Positions 17,077 to 25,222 of a DNA stretch of 64,000 nt are shown piece by piece. Every line of letters starts with the position of its first letter. The stretch's first letter is position 1. The DNA is taken from contig NZ_CP014335.1 in assembly GCF_001610955.1 (NCBI RefSeq), positions 2,117,001 through 2,181,000 of the forward strand, given 5' to 3'. The DNA is from Geobacillus thermoleovorans. Its GTDB lineage: Bacteria > Bacillota > Bacilli > Bacillales > Anoxybacillaceae. Under the pieces are notes generated by a model. The model had not been told where the DNA came from. It was given only the letters and a program-made list of their open reading frames with translations, and ran no database searches. Position numbers and translations under genes: made by a program.

Positions 17077-17136
17077 CCTCGAACAAGAACGCCGGCGGGC
17101 AAATGTCATTTGCCCGCAAGGCGTTCATTGTTCGAG
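17077..17136. repeat. 60 bp near-perfect palindrome between ansA and ypdA
   Basis: Arms CCTCGAACAA/TTGTTCGAGG, AACGCC/GGCGTT and CGGGCAAATG/CATTTGCCCG are nested around a single T, with two small unpaired interruptions. Neither side has a T run, so it is not a standard terminator. It lies about 47 bases before the ypdA stop (minus strand) and 112 bases from the ansA start. As RNA it would fold into one extended rod. Confidence 0.85.
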
Positions 17137-17182
17137 GAGGGCATGCCGTCATATGCCCAGTCGATGTATTGGCCAAGAAGCG

Positions 17183-18175
17183 CTACTGCAGCTGCTTGGC
17201 CGACCCCTCCCGTTCGCGCTTGGCGATGCAGGCGGCAATAGCGTCTCCATGGAAGCGGCCGTTTTCGATAAAAATTTCATTCGCATCGTTGCCAGCGGCG
17301 ATCACCCCGGCGATAAACACCCCCGGCACGTTTGTTTCCATCGTCTCTGAATCATAATGCGGCCGGCCGCTTTCCGGGTCGATCTGCACCCCGATGTTCA
17401 TCAAGAAGCGATGATCCGGATGGTAGCCGGTCATGGCAAACACAAAGTCGTTTTTGATTGTTTTCGTTTCCCCGTCCACTTCATACACGACCGCATCTTC
17501 GGTAATTGCTTTCACATGTGCGCGAAACTCCATGCGGATGACGCCTTTCTTCACAAGAGAGTCAAACTCCGGCAAAATCCACGGCTTAATGCTTTTCGAA
17601 TACTCGTTGCCGCGATACAGCACTGTCACGCGCGCCCCAGCTTTCACAAGCTCCATCGCCGCGTCGACGCTCGAGTTTTTCCCGCCGATGACAACGCAGT
17701 CGGTGTTGAAGTACGGATGCGCTTCTTTAAAGTAATGCATCACTTTCGGCAGCTCTTCCCCCGGCACGTTCATATAGTTTGGATGGTCGTAATAGCCGGT
17801 GGCGATGACGACGTACTGCGCGCGGTACGTCCCTTTTGTCGTTTCAATAAGAAATGCTCCATCTTCCTGCGGCTTGACGGTTTTCACTTCTTCAAACGTA
17901 TTGACGCGCACTTGCTTGCGAACCACGACTTCCCGGTAATAAGCGAGCGCTTGATTTCGCGTCGGCTTCCGGTTTTCCGTGATAAACGGCACGCCGCCGA
18001 TCTCCAACCGGTCGCTCGTGCTGAAAAACGTCTGATGCGTCGGAAAACGGTAAATCGAATGGACGATGTTTCCTTTCTCGATCACCAGCGGCGAAAATCC
18101 GGCGTCTTGCAAAGCAATCGCCGCCGCCAGCCCGCACGGACCGCCGCCGACAATAATGATTTTCTCCTCTTTCAT
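17183..18175 (-). CDS. ypdA: Bacillithiol disulfide reductase YpdA (Bdr)
   Basis: A 330-residue FAD/NAD(P)H oxidoreductase. It has FAD-binding GGGPCG near the N-terminus, with the Cys shown in the family to react with bacillithiol, a NADPH-binding GGKNSS segment near residue 165, and the C-terminal FAD contact GVFIAGVIAAG. It reduces bacillithiol disulfide in the thiol redox system. The ATG at 18175 (MKEEKIIIVGG) has AGGTGG at 8 nt; the GTG at 18187 overlaps that site. It precedes gudB's terminator and is a separate unit. Confidence 0.93.
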   Translation of the reverse strand: MKEEKIIIVGGGPCGLAAAIALQDAGFSPLVIEKGNIVHSIYRFPTHQTFFSTSDRLEIGGVPFITENRKPTRNQALAYYREVVVRKQVRVNTFEEVKTVKPQEDGAFLIETTKGTYRAQYVVIATGYYDHPNYMNVPGEELPKVMHYFKEAHPYFNTDCVVIGGKNSSVDAAMELVKAGARVTVLYRGNEYSKSIKPWILPEFDSLVKKGVIRMEFRAHVKAITEDAVVYEVDGETKTIKNDFVFAMTGYHPDHRFLMNIGVQIDPESGRPHYDSETMETNVPGVFIAGVIAAGNDANEIFIENGRFHGDAIAACIAKREREGSAKQLQ

Positions 18176-18200
18176 CGTTTTTGCCACCTCGCATGAAGCA

Positions 18201-18231
18201 AAAAATCCCCTATCTTATGATAGGGGATTTC
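18201..18231 (-). terminator. Terminator of gudB
   Basis: On the minus strand AAATCCCCTATC-ATAA-GATAGGGGATTT is followed by further T residues. It lies between gudB and ypdA. Confidence 0.9.
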
Positions 18232-18264
18232 ACCAAAGCTTGCAAACATCGGCGCTTGCTCGCC

Positions 18265-19536
18265 TCACACCCAGCCGCGGAACCGGCACGCTTCCGCCAT
18301 TTTGCGGACGCCGACCATGTAGGCGGCAAGGCGCATGTCGACGCGGCGCGTCTGCGCCATTTCATACACGTTGTTGAACGCTTTGACCATCACTTTTTCA
18401 AGCCGCTGTTCCACTTCTTCTTCCGTCCAATAGTAACCTTGGTTGTTTTGCACCCATTCGAAGTACGACACAGTCACGCCCCCAGCGCTTGCAAGCACGT
18501 CCGGAACGAGCAAAATGCCGCGCTGCGTCAAAATTTCCGTCGCCTCAAGCGTCGTCGGCCCGTTCGCCGCCTCGACGACGATGCTCGCCTTAATGCGCGG
18601 AGCGTTTTCGGCCGTAATTTGGTTTTCGATGGCCGCCGGCACCAAAATATCGCAATCGAGCTCAAGCAGCTCTTGATTCGAAATCGTATTTTTAAACAGC
18701 TTCGTCACCGTGCCAAAGCTGTCGCGCCGTTCAAGCAAATAGTCGATGTCGAGCCCGTTCGGGTCGTACAGCGCGCCGTACACATCGGAAATGCCGACGA
18801 CTTTCGCCCCGGCGTCGTGCATAAATTTGGCCAAATAGCTGCCGGCGTTGCCGAACCCTTGAACGACGACGCGCGCTCCCTTGAGCGACAAGCCGCGTTT
18901 TTTCGCCGCCTCGCGGATGCAAATGGTCACTCCTTTGGCCGTCGCTGTTTCCCGGCCGTGCGAACCGCCGAGGACAAGCGGCTTCCCGGTGATAAACCCT
19001 GGCGAATCAAACTCGCGAATTCGGCTGTACTCATCCATCATCCACGCCATAATTTGCGAGTTCGTAAACACATCCGGCGCCGGAATGTCTTTTGTCGGTC
19101 CGACGATTTGGCTGATGGCGCGCACGTAGCCGCGGCTTAGCCGCTCGAGCTCGCGGAACGACATCGTGCGCGGGTCGCAGACGATGCCGCCTTTGCCGCC
19201 GCCGTATGGCAAGTCAACGATGCCGCACTTTAAGCTCATCCAAATCGACAGCGCTTTCACTTCTCGTTCCGTCACATCAGGATGGAAACGCACGCCGCCT
19301 TTCGTCGGACCGACCGCATCGTTATGCTGCGCGCGGTAGCCGGTAAAAATTTTCACCGACCCGTCGTCCATGCGCACCGGAATGCGGACTGTCAACACGC
19401 GGATCGGCTCTTTTAACAGCTCATACACTTCTTCCGGGTAGCCGAGCTTTTCCAACGCTCTATGTATAACAATTTGTGTCGACGCCAGCACGTCGTATTG
19501 TTGTTCTTTCTCTTCCGTATGCTTATCGGCTGCCAT
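18265..19536 (-). CDS. gudB: NAD-specific glutamate dehydrogenase
   Basis: A 423-residue protein with the GDH signatures KGGVRFHP, the catalytic lysine region LPYGGGKGGI (about residues 108-117) and the Rossmann motif GFGNAGSYLA near residue 225. It converts glutamate to 2-oxoglutarate and ammonia. Position between ypdA and the mecA paralogue matches B. subtilis gudB rather than rocG. No duplication like the inactive B. subtilis 168 gudB allele is seen; the reading frame is intact. The ATG follows TAGGAGG. Confidence 0.96.
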   Translation of the reverse strand: MAADKHTEEKEQQYDVLASTQIVIHRALEKLGYPEEVYELLKEPIRVLTVRIPVRMDDGSVKIFTGYRAQHNDAVGPTKGGVRFHPDVTEREVKALSIWMSLKCGIVDLPYGGGKGGIVCDPRTMSFRELERLSRGYVRAISQIVGPTKDIPAPDVFTNSQIMAWMMDEYSRIREFDSPGFITGKPLVLGGSHGRETATAKGVTICIREAAKKRGLSLKGARVVVQGFGNAGSYLAKFMHDAGAKVVGISDVYGALYDPNGLDIDYLLERRDSFGTVTKLFKNTISNQELLELDCDILVPAAIENQITAENAPRIKASIVVEAANGPTTLEATEILTQRGILLVPDVLASAGGVTVSYFEWVQNNQGYYWTEEEVEQRLEKVMVKAFNNVYEMAQTRRVDMRLAAYMVGVRKMAEACRFRGWV

Positions 19537-19653
19537 ACGTAAACCTCCTATAAGCTCGCTATAGTAATTTGTCGCCTTTCATGTCATAGTATACACCTTC
19601 TGTGGCCGGATGCAAAGGAAAAATGGCGAAGCGGCGTCGAACAGTTGGCGCAA

Positions 19654-19688
19654 AAAAATAGACTCCTTGTCCATTTCAAGGAGCCTTT
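19654..19688 (-). terminator. Terminator of the mecA paralogue
   Basis: On the minus strand GGCTCCTTG pairs with CAAGGAGTC around a seven-base loop and is followed by TATTTTTTT. Confidence 0.85.
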
Positions 19689-19696
19689 CTATACCT

Positions 19697-20287
19697 TTAA
19701 TTGGCGCGGAAATAACGAACGAGCTGTTCGATCGCGCGGCGTTCAATCAGCCGCTTCCCATATTCTTGCACACGATGTATCGTTATCGTAGCCGGGTTGC
19801 CAAACTCGGCCAGCAAGGCGACAAAGTTGTCGAGCGGAATTGGGGGCTCTTCGGGAACATGCAAGTAAAAGCGGCCTTGATAGGAATAAAGCGTGCCGTC
19901 GAGGCAACCGACCGCATGCAGGCGATGAGCGAGCTGGATGACATCTTCAAACGTTTGGAATTCGTAAAATATGTCATCGCTCTCATCGAGCGTTACTTGC
20001 ATTTCGATATAATCGTCGGCGAATTCTTCTTCCATGTTGTCGTAGTCGCCTTCGTTCGTAACGATAACGACCATGCCCTGCGCCGGTAAAGAGTACACTT
20101 CGACCGCGATCGATCCGTTCACTTCAAAACCGAGCTCTTCGCTTGCTTCCTCGATCATATCGCGGAACAGCTGATGGACTTTAAACGTATCTTTCCATAA
20201 ATCGTCTTTCGTCAACCCGCGGTCCAGCAAATCGTCAAACGTCAGGAAAATTTTGATTTTGTTGTGGGTCAAGCGCTCAAGACGCAT
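19697..20287 (-). CDS. mecB: MecA-family adaptor (YpbH/MecB)
   Basis: A 196-residue protein beginning MRLERLTHNKIKIFLTFDDL with an acidic central segment (YDNMEEEFADD) and a C-terminal ClpC-binding domain. MecA proteins bring substrates to ClpCP; the ypbH paralogue affects competence and sporulation in B. subtilis. The choice of paralogue is by position next to gudB. The ATG at 20287 follows AAGGAGGGG; the GTG at 20293 overlaps the site. Confidence 0.88.
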   Translation of the reverse strand: MRLERLTHNKIKIFLTFDDLLDRGLTKDDLWKDTFKVHQLFRDMIEEASEELGFEVNGSIAVEVYSLPAQGMVVIVTNEGDYDNMEEEFADDYIEMQVTLDESDDIFYEFQTFEDVIQLAHRLHAVGCLDGTLYSYQGRFYLHVPEEPPIPLDNFVALLAEFGNPATITIHRVQEYGKRLIERRAIEQLVRYFRAN

Positions 20288-20444
20288 CGGCACCCCTCCT
20301 TACCTACAGAGCCATCTCTTACCGTTATTGTATGACGCAAGCGGCAATTGGTTCGTTTGTTGTTATTAATGAGTTTACATCGTTTTCCCCGTTTTAGACA
20401 AGCATTTTTTCTCGGTTGCTCCCCGATCAGCATACTTCCTCCTG

Positions 20445-20837
20445 TCATGGCCAGCGATGCGGCATCGTCTGGCGGCTTCTCAACGTCATCATACCATAAA
20501 AAAAGGAAAAAACGAAAAAAAGCGCCGCCAGCCGCCAATGGAACTGAAACGCCCAATAAAAATGGCCGAGCGCCGCCAAGCTGAACAACCATTGGCCTAA
20601 GCGGAGCCGCCGGCCGGACAACAAACGCACCGTCCCGGTTACAGCGATGCTAAGAAGCGCCCCGTTGGCAGCGACGCCGAGCAAAAAACAAGCAAAAGCA
20701 AGCCATGTTCGAAACGGGGAAAACAACAGCTGCGTCAAAAACAAGGTTGGGGAAAACGGCTCAAGGGGCGGCAGCCAGCGAAAAAACAAATACGTGCACA
20801 AGACAGCGACAAAGGCGATCATCCATAGGCGGCCCAT
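20445..20837 (-). CDS. Unassigned small polytopic membrane protein
   Basis: A 130-residue protein, MGRLWMIAFVAVLCTYLFFR at the N-terminus, with about four hydrophobic helices, a basic loop SGRRLRLGQW, and a basic C-terminus. The ATG at 20837 has a strong AAGGAGGAAA site; the longer upstream frame lacks one and overlaps the cotJ promoter region. It is divergent from cotJABC. I do not recognise the family. It could be sporulation-linked given its neighbours, but nothing in the sequence shows this. Confidence 0.65.
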   Translation of the reverse strand: MGRLWMIAFVAVLCTYLFFRWLPPLEPFSPTLFLTQLLFSPFRTWLAFACFLLGVAANGALLSIAVTGTVRLLSGRRLRLGQWLFSLAALGHFYWAFQFHWRLAALFFVFSFFYGMMTLRSRQTMPHRWP

Positions 20838-20879
20838 TTTTTCCTCCTTATTATTGCCATGATTCGCCATGACAAACAG

Positions 20880-20908
20880 GCATGAACGGTACTGCTCTAT
20901 CATAATAT
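20880..20908 (+). promoter_or_regulatory. Possible SigE promoter of cotJABC
   Basis: GCATGAAC (20880-20887), 13 bp, CATAATAT (20901-20908), about 32 bases before cotJA. This loosely fits the SigE pattern; cotJ is SigE-dependent in B. subtilis. Confidence 0.3.
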
Positions 20909-20940
20909 AGACTGAACTTTGCCAAAAAAGGAGGGGTTTC

Positions 20941-21171
20941 ATGTTTACAACGCGCAAACAATATGAGCCGTATACAAGCCCGTTTGACCCATGCCCGCCG
21001 ATCCGCGTGAAAACATACGTCACCGCACCAAACTTATACGTCGGATTCCAGCCGCCCAACTTGCCGCAATTCCCTCTTCGTGAAGCGTTGATGAAAGGGA
21101 CGCTTTGGCAAGTGTTTTACGATCCGTACTACAGCCCTTACGAAACAAAGACAAAAGGTGATGGCTCATGA
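20941..21171 (+). CDS. cotJA: Spore coat protein CotJA
   Basis: A 76-residue protein rich in Pro and Tyr (TRKQYEPYTSPFDPCPPIRV), typical of CotJA in length and composition. It is needed in B. subtilis for incorporation of CotJC into the spore. A very strong AAAGGAGGGG site precedes the ATG at 20941. The stop overlaps the cotJB start by 4 nt (ATGA). It is first gene of a three-gene plus-strand operon inside a minus-strand region. Confidence 0.93.
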   Translation: MFTTRKQYEPYTSPFDPCPPIRVKTYVTAPNLYVGFQPPNLPQFPLREALMKGTLWQVFYDPYYSPYETKTKGDGS

Positions 21172-21428
21172 AACAAATGCCAAAGGAGTATTATGAACAG
21201 CTTGAAGAGCTGCAAGCCGTCGACTTTGCCCTCGTCGAACTGACACTCTACTTGGACACCCATCCGACCGACTATCAAGCGATTCAACAATTTAATCAAC
21301 TCGCCAAAAAACGGAAACAGCTGAAAAAACAATTTGAAGCCGCCTATGGTCCGCTTGAACAGTTTGGCCATAGCTATTCCAACTACCCGTGGAACTGGGA
21401 CGACACGCCATGGCCTTGGCAAGTGTAG
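21168..21428 (+). CDS. cotJB: Spore coat protein CotJB
   Basis: An 86-residue protein, MKQMPKEYYEQLEELQAVDF, mostly helical with a Trp/Pro-rich C-terminus (YPWNWDDTPWPWQV) characteristic of CotJB. It is translationally coupled to cotJA by ATGA overlap. Its exact molecular role is not known; the cotJ genes act together in the coat. Confidence 0.93.
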   Translation: MKQMPKEYYEQLEELQAVDFALVELTLYLDTHPTDYQAIQQFNQLAKKRKQLKKQFEAAYGPLEQFGHSYSNYPWNWDDTPWPWQV

Positions 21429-21462
21429 CCGATCCATCACGAACGCAAGGGGGGAACGGATC

Positions 21463-22032
21463 ATGTGGATTTATGAAAAAAAATTGCAATACCCGGTCCG
21501 CGTCAGCACGTGCAATCCGCGGCTGGCAAAATATTTGATCGAGCAATACGGCGGGGCAGACGGGGAGCTGGCAGCGGCGCTCCGCTACTTAAACCAGCGC
21601 TATACGCTGCCGCCGAAAGTCATCGGGCTGCTAAACGACATCGGTACGGAAGAACTCGCCCACCTTGAAATGATCGCAACGATGGTGTACAAACTGACGA
21701 AAGACGCGACGCCTGAGCAGCTAAAAGAAGCCGGGCTGGAGCCGCATTACGTCGACCATGAGCGCGCCCTCTTTTACCATAACGCCGCCGGCGTTCCATT
21801 CACGGCGACGTACATCCAAGCGAAAGGCGACCCGATCACCGACTTGTATGAGGACATCGCGGCCGAAGAAAAAGCGCGCGCGACATATCAGTGGATCATC
21901 AATATGAGCGACGACCCGGATTTAAACGACGGACTCCGCTTTTTGCGCGAGCGGGAAATCATCCATGCCCAACGGTTCCGTGAAGCGGTGGAAATTTTAA
22001 AAGAGGAGCGCAACCATAAAAAGGTTTTCTAA
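21463..22032 (+). CDS. cotJC: CotJC, manganese-catalase-like spore coat protein
   Basis: A 189-residue protein, MWIYEKKLQYPVRVSTCNPR, with the four-helix di-manganese catalase fold signatures: IGTEELAHLEMI (ExxH) and AAEEKARATYQWI/REIIHAQRFREA (second ExxH pair). It probably detoxifies peroxide in the spore coat, by family. The ATG at 21463 follows AAGGGGGG; it lies 34 nt after cotJB. The frame opens further upstream but without a ribosome site. Confidence 0.94.
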   Translation: MWIYEKKLQYPVRVSTCNPRLAKYLIEQYGGADGELAAALRYLNQRYTLPPKVIGLLNDIGTEELAHLEMIATMVYKLTKDATPEQLKEAGLEPHYVDHERALFYHNAAGVPFTATYIQAKGDPITDLYEDIAAEEKARATYQWIINMSDDPDLNDGLRFLREREIIHAQRFREAVEILKEERNHKKVF

Positions 22033-22057
22033 GCCAGCAGCTGAGCGGAACCCCCGC

Positions 22058-22504
22058 TCAACTTTGTTCATAATAAAGATTGATGCCATACTCCCGCTTC
22101 ATCCATTCAAACAGCCGATGGCGCCCGTTCCACTGTTCTTGGTCCTGCCATAAATCGATGCTTTTTTGAATGATCTCACAGCGAAGGGCGTGAAAATCGT
22201 CTTCCGCCTTTTCGCTTTTTCCTTTGTAGTAGACGGCTGCCCAATAAACGGTGCTTAAAAGAAGCAGAATCAACACATGGGCAGGCGCAGCGAAAAACCA
22301 GGCGATCCGCTCTCCCCACGTCCCGAAAGCCGCCGCCTTGGCCAAAAGATAAAGCAGGAAAACGGCCAAACCGGAAAACGCGGCCGCCTGCAAGAGCAAC
22401 GTCCGCTTTTCGAGCCGCTCCCATTTTTTCTTTTTTTCGATGACGGCCATCAACATTTCCTTCGCCACTTCATCGAGGGGAAATTCATCTGGAAAATGGA
22501 CCAT
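22058..22504 (-). CDS. ypbF: DUF2663 membrane protein (YpbF-like)
   Basis: A 148-residue protein with a charged N-terminus (EKKKKWERLEKR), two membrane helices (about residues 35-57 and 68-92) and a soluble C-terminal domain containing DLWQDQEQWNGRHRLFEWMK. It matches the YpbF family and its place in the ypb cluster. The ATG at 22504 follows GGGGGAGAGGAG. It converges with cotJC; a small GAGCGG/CCGCTC hairpin (22045-22061) lies between. Function unknown. Confidence 0.85.
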   Translation of the reverse strand: MVHFPDEFPLDEVAKEMLMAVIEKKKKWERLEKRTLLLQAAAFSGLAVFLLYLLAKAAAFGTWGERIAWFFAAPAHVLILLLLSTVYWAAVYYKGKSEKAEDDFHALRCEIIQKSIDLWQDQEQWNGRHRLFEWMKREYGINLYYEQS

Positions 22505-22602
22505 CTCCTCTCCCCCTTGTCCTGTTTTTATTGTCCATCATATGCCGCAGAAGGCAGCATTAGAACAAAGAAAGGGGAGCGGCAGACAATGCTTTGTTTC
22601 GC

Positions 22603-23133
22603 TCAATGGTTTTCGTCAAGCGGAATGCGCAGCGTTTGCCCTGGCTGAAGGCGGCCCGTCGACAAGCCGTTTTCCTTTTTAATGAGATCGATCGCATCAG
22701 GCGTGCCGTAATATTTCATGGCGATGCTGTAGAGCGTCTCATTGGCTGCGACGACATGGGTGATGATTTTTCCTTGTTCATCATCGGTCTTCTTTTCCCG
22801 GCCGCCGACGCTTCCTCGGTCGGCGGCGCTCTTCTGCTTCGATTTGGCCGCCTGTTCTGTCCTCTTGACTTCGTCGTCTTGAATAATGCGCACCGTCTCG
22901 CGGCCGCTTTGATCTTCATGACGAACGACTGTGACCGTGTCGGACTTCGATTGGACATGGTGGATGGCCAGCACGACTGCCGGCAACGCCAAAAACAAGA
23001 ACACGAGCAGGCGGGCCGGGACGTATTTTCGCTTTTGTTCTTCTTTTTCCCTCCGCCGTTTGATGCGCGAGGACGGCGCGCTCTCATCGATCCGCAAGCG
23101 CCGCCCAGCTCGGCGCTCCTGTGTTCCTTTCAT
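22603..23133 (-). CDS. ypbE: LysM-domain membrane protein (YpbE-like)
   Basis: A 176-residue protein with a very basic cytoplasmic N-terminus, one membrane helix (about 42-62), a charged linker, and a C-terminal LysM domain (about 125-172: HVVAANETLYSIAMKYYG ... LQPGQTLRIP). This architecture suggests a membrane-anchored peptidoglycan-binding protein facing outward. The ATG at 23133 overlaps the ypbD stop (ATGA) after AAGGGGTG. It is in the recQ-ypbD-ypbE set of the B. subtilis cluster. Confidence 0.88.
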   Translation of the reverse strand: MKGTQERRAGRRLRIDESAPSSRIKRRREKEEQKRKYVPARLLVFLFLALPAVVLAIHHVQSKSDTVTVVRHEDQSGRETVRIIQDDEVKRTEQAAKSKQKSAADRGSVGGREKKTDDEQGKIITHVVAANETLYSIAMKYYGTPDAIDLIKKENGLSTGRLQPGQTLRIPLDENH

Positions 23134-23714
23134 CGCTTCACCCCTTCCTCCCGCTGCAACCGAATATGCAAAGCGAGCACCACATCGATCAAAAAGTGGG
23201 CGACAACCGTCACCCATAAACTCCCGGTCTGTTCGTAAAGCGCACCGAGAAACAAACTGATGAGCACAACCATCAGAAACAAAAACCATTTTTCCAAATA
23301 GCGCACATGCAGCACAGCAAAAATGACGCTTGCCGCTCCAAGCCCCCAATGCGTCTGCACAACACCGCGAAACAGCCATTCTTCCGTCACAGCGATGAGC
23401 GCACATAAAAAAAAGAGATGCGGAATCGAGCGGCCGCGGAATATTTTTTCGTTCACCCCGCCGTCGTCATGCCAATCATCCGGCAAATAGCGCATGGCCA
23501 AAAAATCGACCGCCAGCACGAGCGCCGCCCCGCCCGCTCCGTATAGCAGCACATCGGTGAGATCGAACCGCCAAAGCCGGCGCCACTCCGCCCAATCGAA
23601 CAAAAAGAGCGAACAGCCGCCGGCGGCAAGAAGCAGCAACCCTTGCGTTACATAAAGATGAAAAAGCAGCTCGCGCTCTGTCATCTGCCGGATTTGTTCA
23701 CTTTGCCGTTTCAT
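23130..23714 (-). CDS. ypbD: CPBP (CAAX) family intramembrane metalloprotease YpbD
   Basis: A 194-residue polytopic protein with the Abi/CAAX protease motifs: TEEWLFRGVVQ (EExxxR, about residues 109-114), a conserved His in LHVRYLEKW, and HFLIDVVLAL near the C-terminus. The ATG at 23714 overlaps the recQ stop (ATGA). The substrate is unknown. Six or so membrane helices are visible. Confidence 0.88.
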   Translation of the reverse strand: MKRQSEQIRQMTERELLFHLYVTQGLLLLAAGGCSLFLFDWAEWRRLWRFDLTDVLLYGAGGAALVLAVDFLAMRYLPDDWHDDGGVNEKIFRGRSIPHLFFLCALIAVTEEWLFRGVVQTHWGLGAASVIFAVLHVRYLEKWFLFLMVVLISLFLGALYEQTGSLWVTVVAHFLIDVVLALHIRLQREEGVKR

Positions 23715-25222
23715 TCGTCCGCCCCCCCGCCAAAAAGCATGTCCCACAACTCCTCGCGCCAATGGCGAACCGGCGCCTCCTCCGGACGGCGGACGGCTCG
23801 TTCATAGCCGTCAAGCGAAAGCCCGCAGCGATCGCAGCAGACATTCTGCTGATCCGTCAGCTCCTCGCCAAACGCGCGGACAAGCGCTTGACGCCGGCAC
23901 GAAGACAAGTGCACCCATTCATCCATTTCCTGCAGTTTTTTCCGCTTCCAGCGCCGCCGCGCCTCGATGGCGGCTGCCATCCTGCCGTACAGCCGCTCTT
24001 TCGCCTCCGCTGTCAGCCAACCAGGCATCGCCCGTTGTTCCCGTTCTAAAAAATACGCCAACAGCCGCTTTTGTACGTCGGTGAATCCGGCAGCCTCGAG
24101 CGTCGCCATCGCCGCTTCCCATCCGGCTCCTTCCGGCAGCCGCCAACACCACTCACGCAGCTCGCGCGGACTTAACAGCTCGGCCTCCGCCACCGCCTGG
24201 GCCATGGCCCGGTCGCCGTCCGCATAAAATAACACAGCAAGGCTTGGCGCTCCGTCGCGCCCCGCGCGCCCGATTTCCTGCACGTACGCCTCGAGCTGGG
24301 CCGGCATATGAAAATGAAGCACAAATCGGACGTTTTCTTTGTTCACGCCCATGCCGAATGCGCTTGTACAACATACGATGTCAAGCTGACCGTAGACAAA
24401 TTGCTGCTGCACGAGCAGCCGTTGCTCCCCGTCCATGCCGGCATGGTAATAGGCGACCCGCCCCGCGCCGCACTGTTCGAGCCGGCGCGCCATCTCTTCC
24501 GCCCATTGACGGCTCGAAAAATAAATGATTCCCGGGCCTTCGAGACGCTTGGCATAATCGGCCAAGCGCGCCGCTTTGTCCTCCGTTGATGAACAATGCT
24601 CCACGCACAAGGCGATGTTCGGGCGATCGACGGAATGAATATGGCGGCGGGCGCCATCCATCCCGAGCGTGCGAATAATATCCTCCTGCACCTCGGGCGG
24701 CGCCGTCGCCGTCAACGCCAAACACGGCGGGGCCCCGAGCGCGCGCCGGATCTCCCCAAGCTTTAAAAAGTCCGGGCGAAAGTCATATCCCCATTGAGAA
24801 ATGCAGTGCGCTTCATCGACGACAAAAAGCGAAATGCATACGCGCCGAAGCGCCGTTAAAAATTTTGCCGACTGCAGCATCTCCGGCGACGCGTAAATAA
24901 AGCGAAACTCCGCAAGCGAAGCGAGCGCCTGCCATTTTTCTTCGGCATCAAGCAGGCTGTGAAAAGCAATCACTCGCTTTTCCCCGCGCCGGCGCAACTG
25001 CTCGACTTGGTCCTCCATGAGCGACACAAGCGGCGAAACGATCAGCACACTGCCTTGAAGCAAATACGCTGGCAGCTGATAGCAAAGCGACTTGCCGCTT
25101 CCGGTCGGCAGCATCGCCAGCACGTCGCGCCCAGCAAGCACATCTTCCGCCACTTCCCGCTGACCCGGGCGGAATGAAGCATGTCCGAACTTCATGCGCA
25201 GCGTTTTCGTCAACTCGTCCAA
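23711..25222 (-). CDS. recQ: RecQ-family ATP-dependent DNA helicase (RecS-like)
   Basis: A 503-residue protein, shorter than RecQ with HRDC and typical of the Bacillus RecS form. Motifs in order: FRPGQREV, Walker A LPTGSGKS (residues 39-46), DEAH box VVDEAHCISQWG, TATAPP, motif V/VI FGMGVNKENVRFVLH and QEIGRAGRDG, then a zinc-binding region (CRRQ ... CCDRC). It unwinds 3'-5' in recombination repair. The start is TTG at 25222 overlapping the ypbB end. A ypbB-recQ-ypbD-ypbE operon is likely. Confidence 0.94.
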   Translation of the reverse strand: MDELTKTLRMKFGHASFRPGQREVAEDVLAGRDVLAMLPTGSGKSLCYQLPAYLLQGSVLIVSPLVSLMEDQVEQLRRRGEKRVIAFHSLLDAEEKWQALASLAEFRFIYASPEMLQSAKFLTALRRVCISLFVVDEAHCISQWGYDFRPDFLKLGEIRRALGAPPCLALTATAPPEVQEDIIRTLGMDGARRHIHSVDRPNIALCVEHCSSTEDKAARLADYAKRLEGPGIIYFSSRQWAEEMARRLEQCGAGRVAYYHAGMDGEQRLLVQQQFVYGQLDIVCCTSAFGMGVNKENVRFVLHFHMPAQLEAYVQEIGRAGRDGAPSLAVLFYADGDRAMAQAVAEAELLSPRELREWCWRLPEGAGWEAAMATLEAAGFTDVQKRLLAYFLEREQRAMPGWLTAEAKERLYGRMAAAIEARRRWKRKKLQEMDEWVHLSSCRRQALVRAFGEELTDQQNVCCDRCGLSLDGYERAVRRPEEAPVRHWREELWDMLFGGGADE

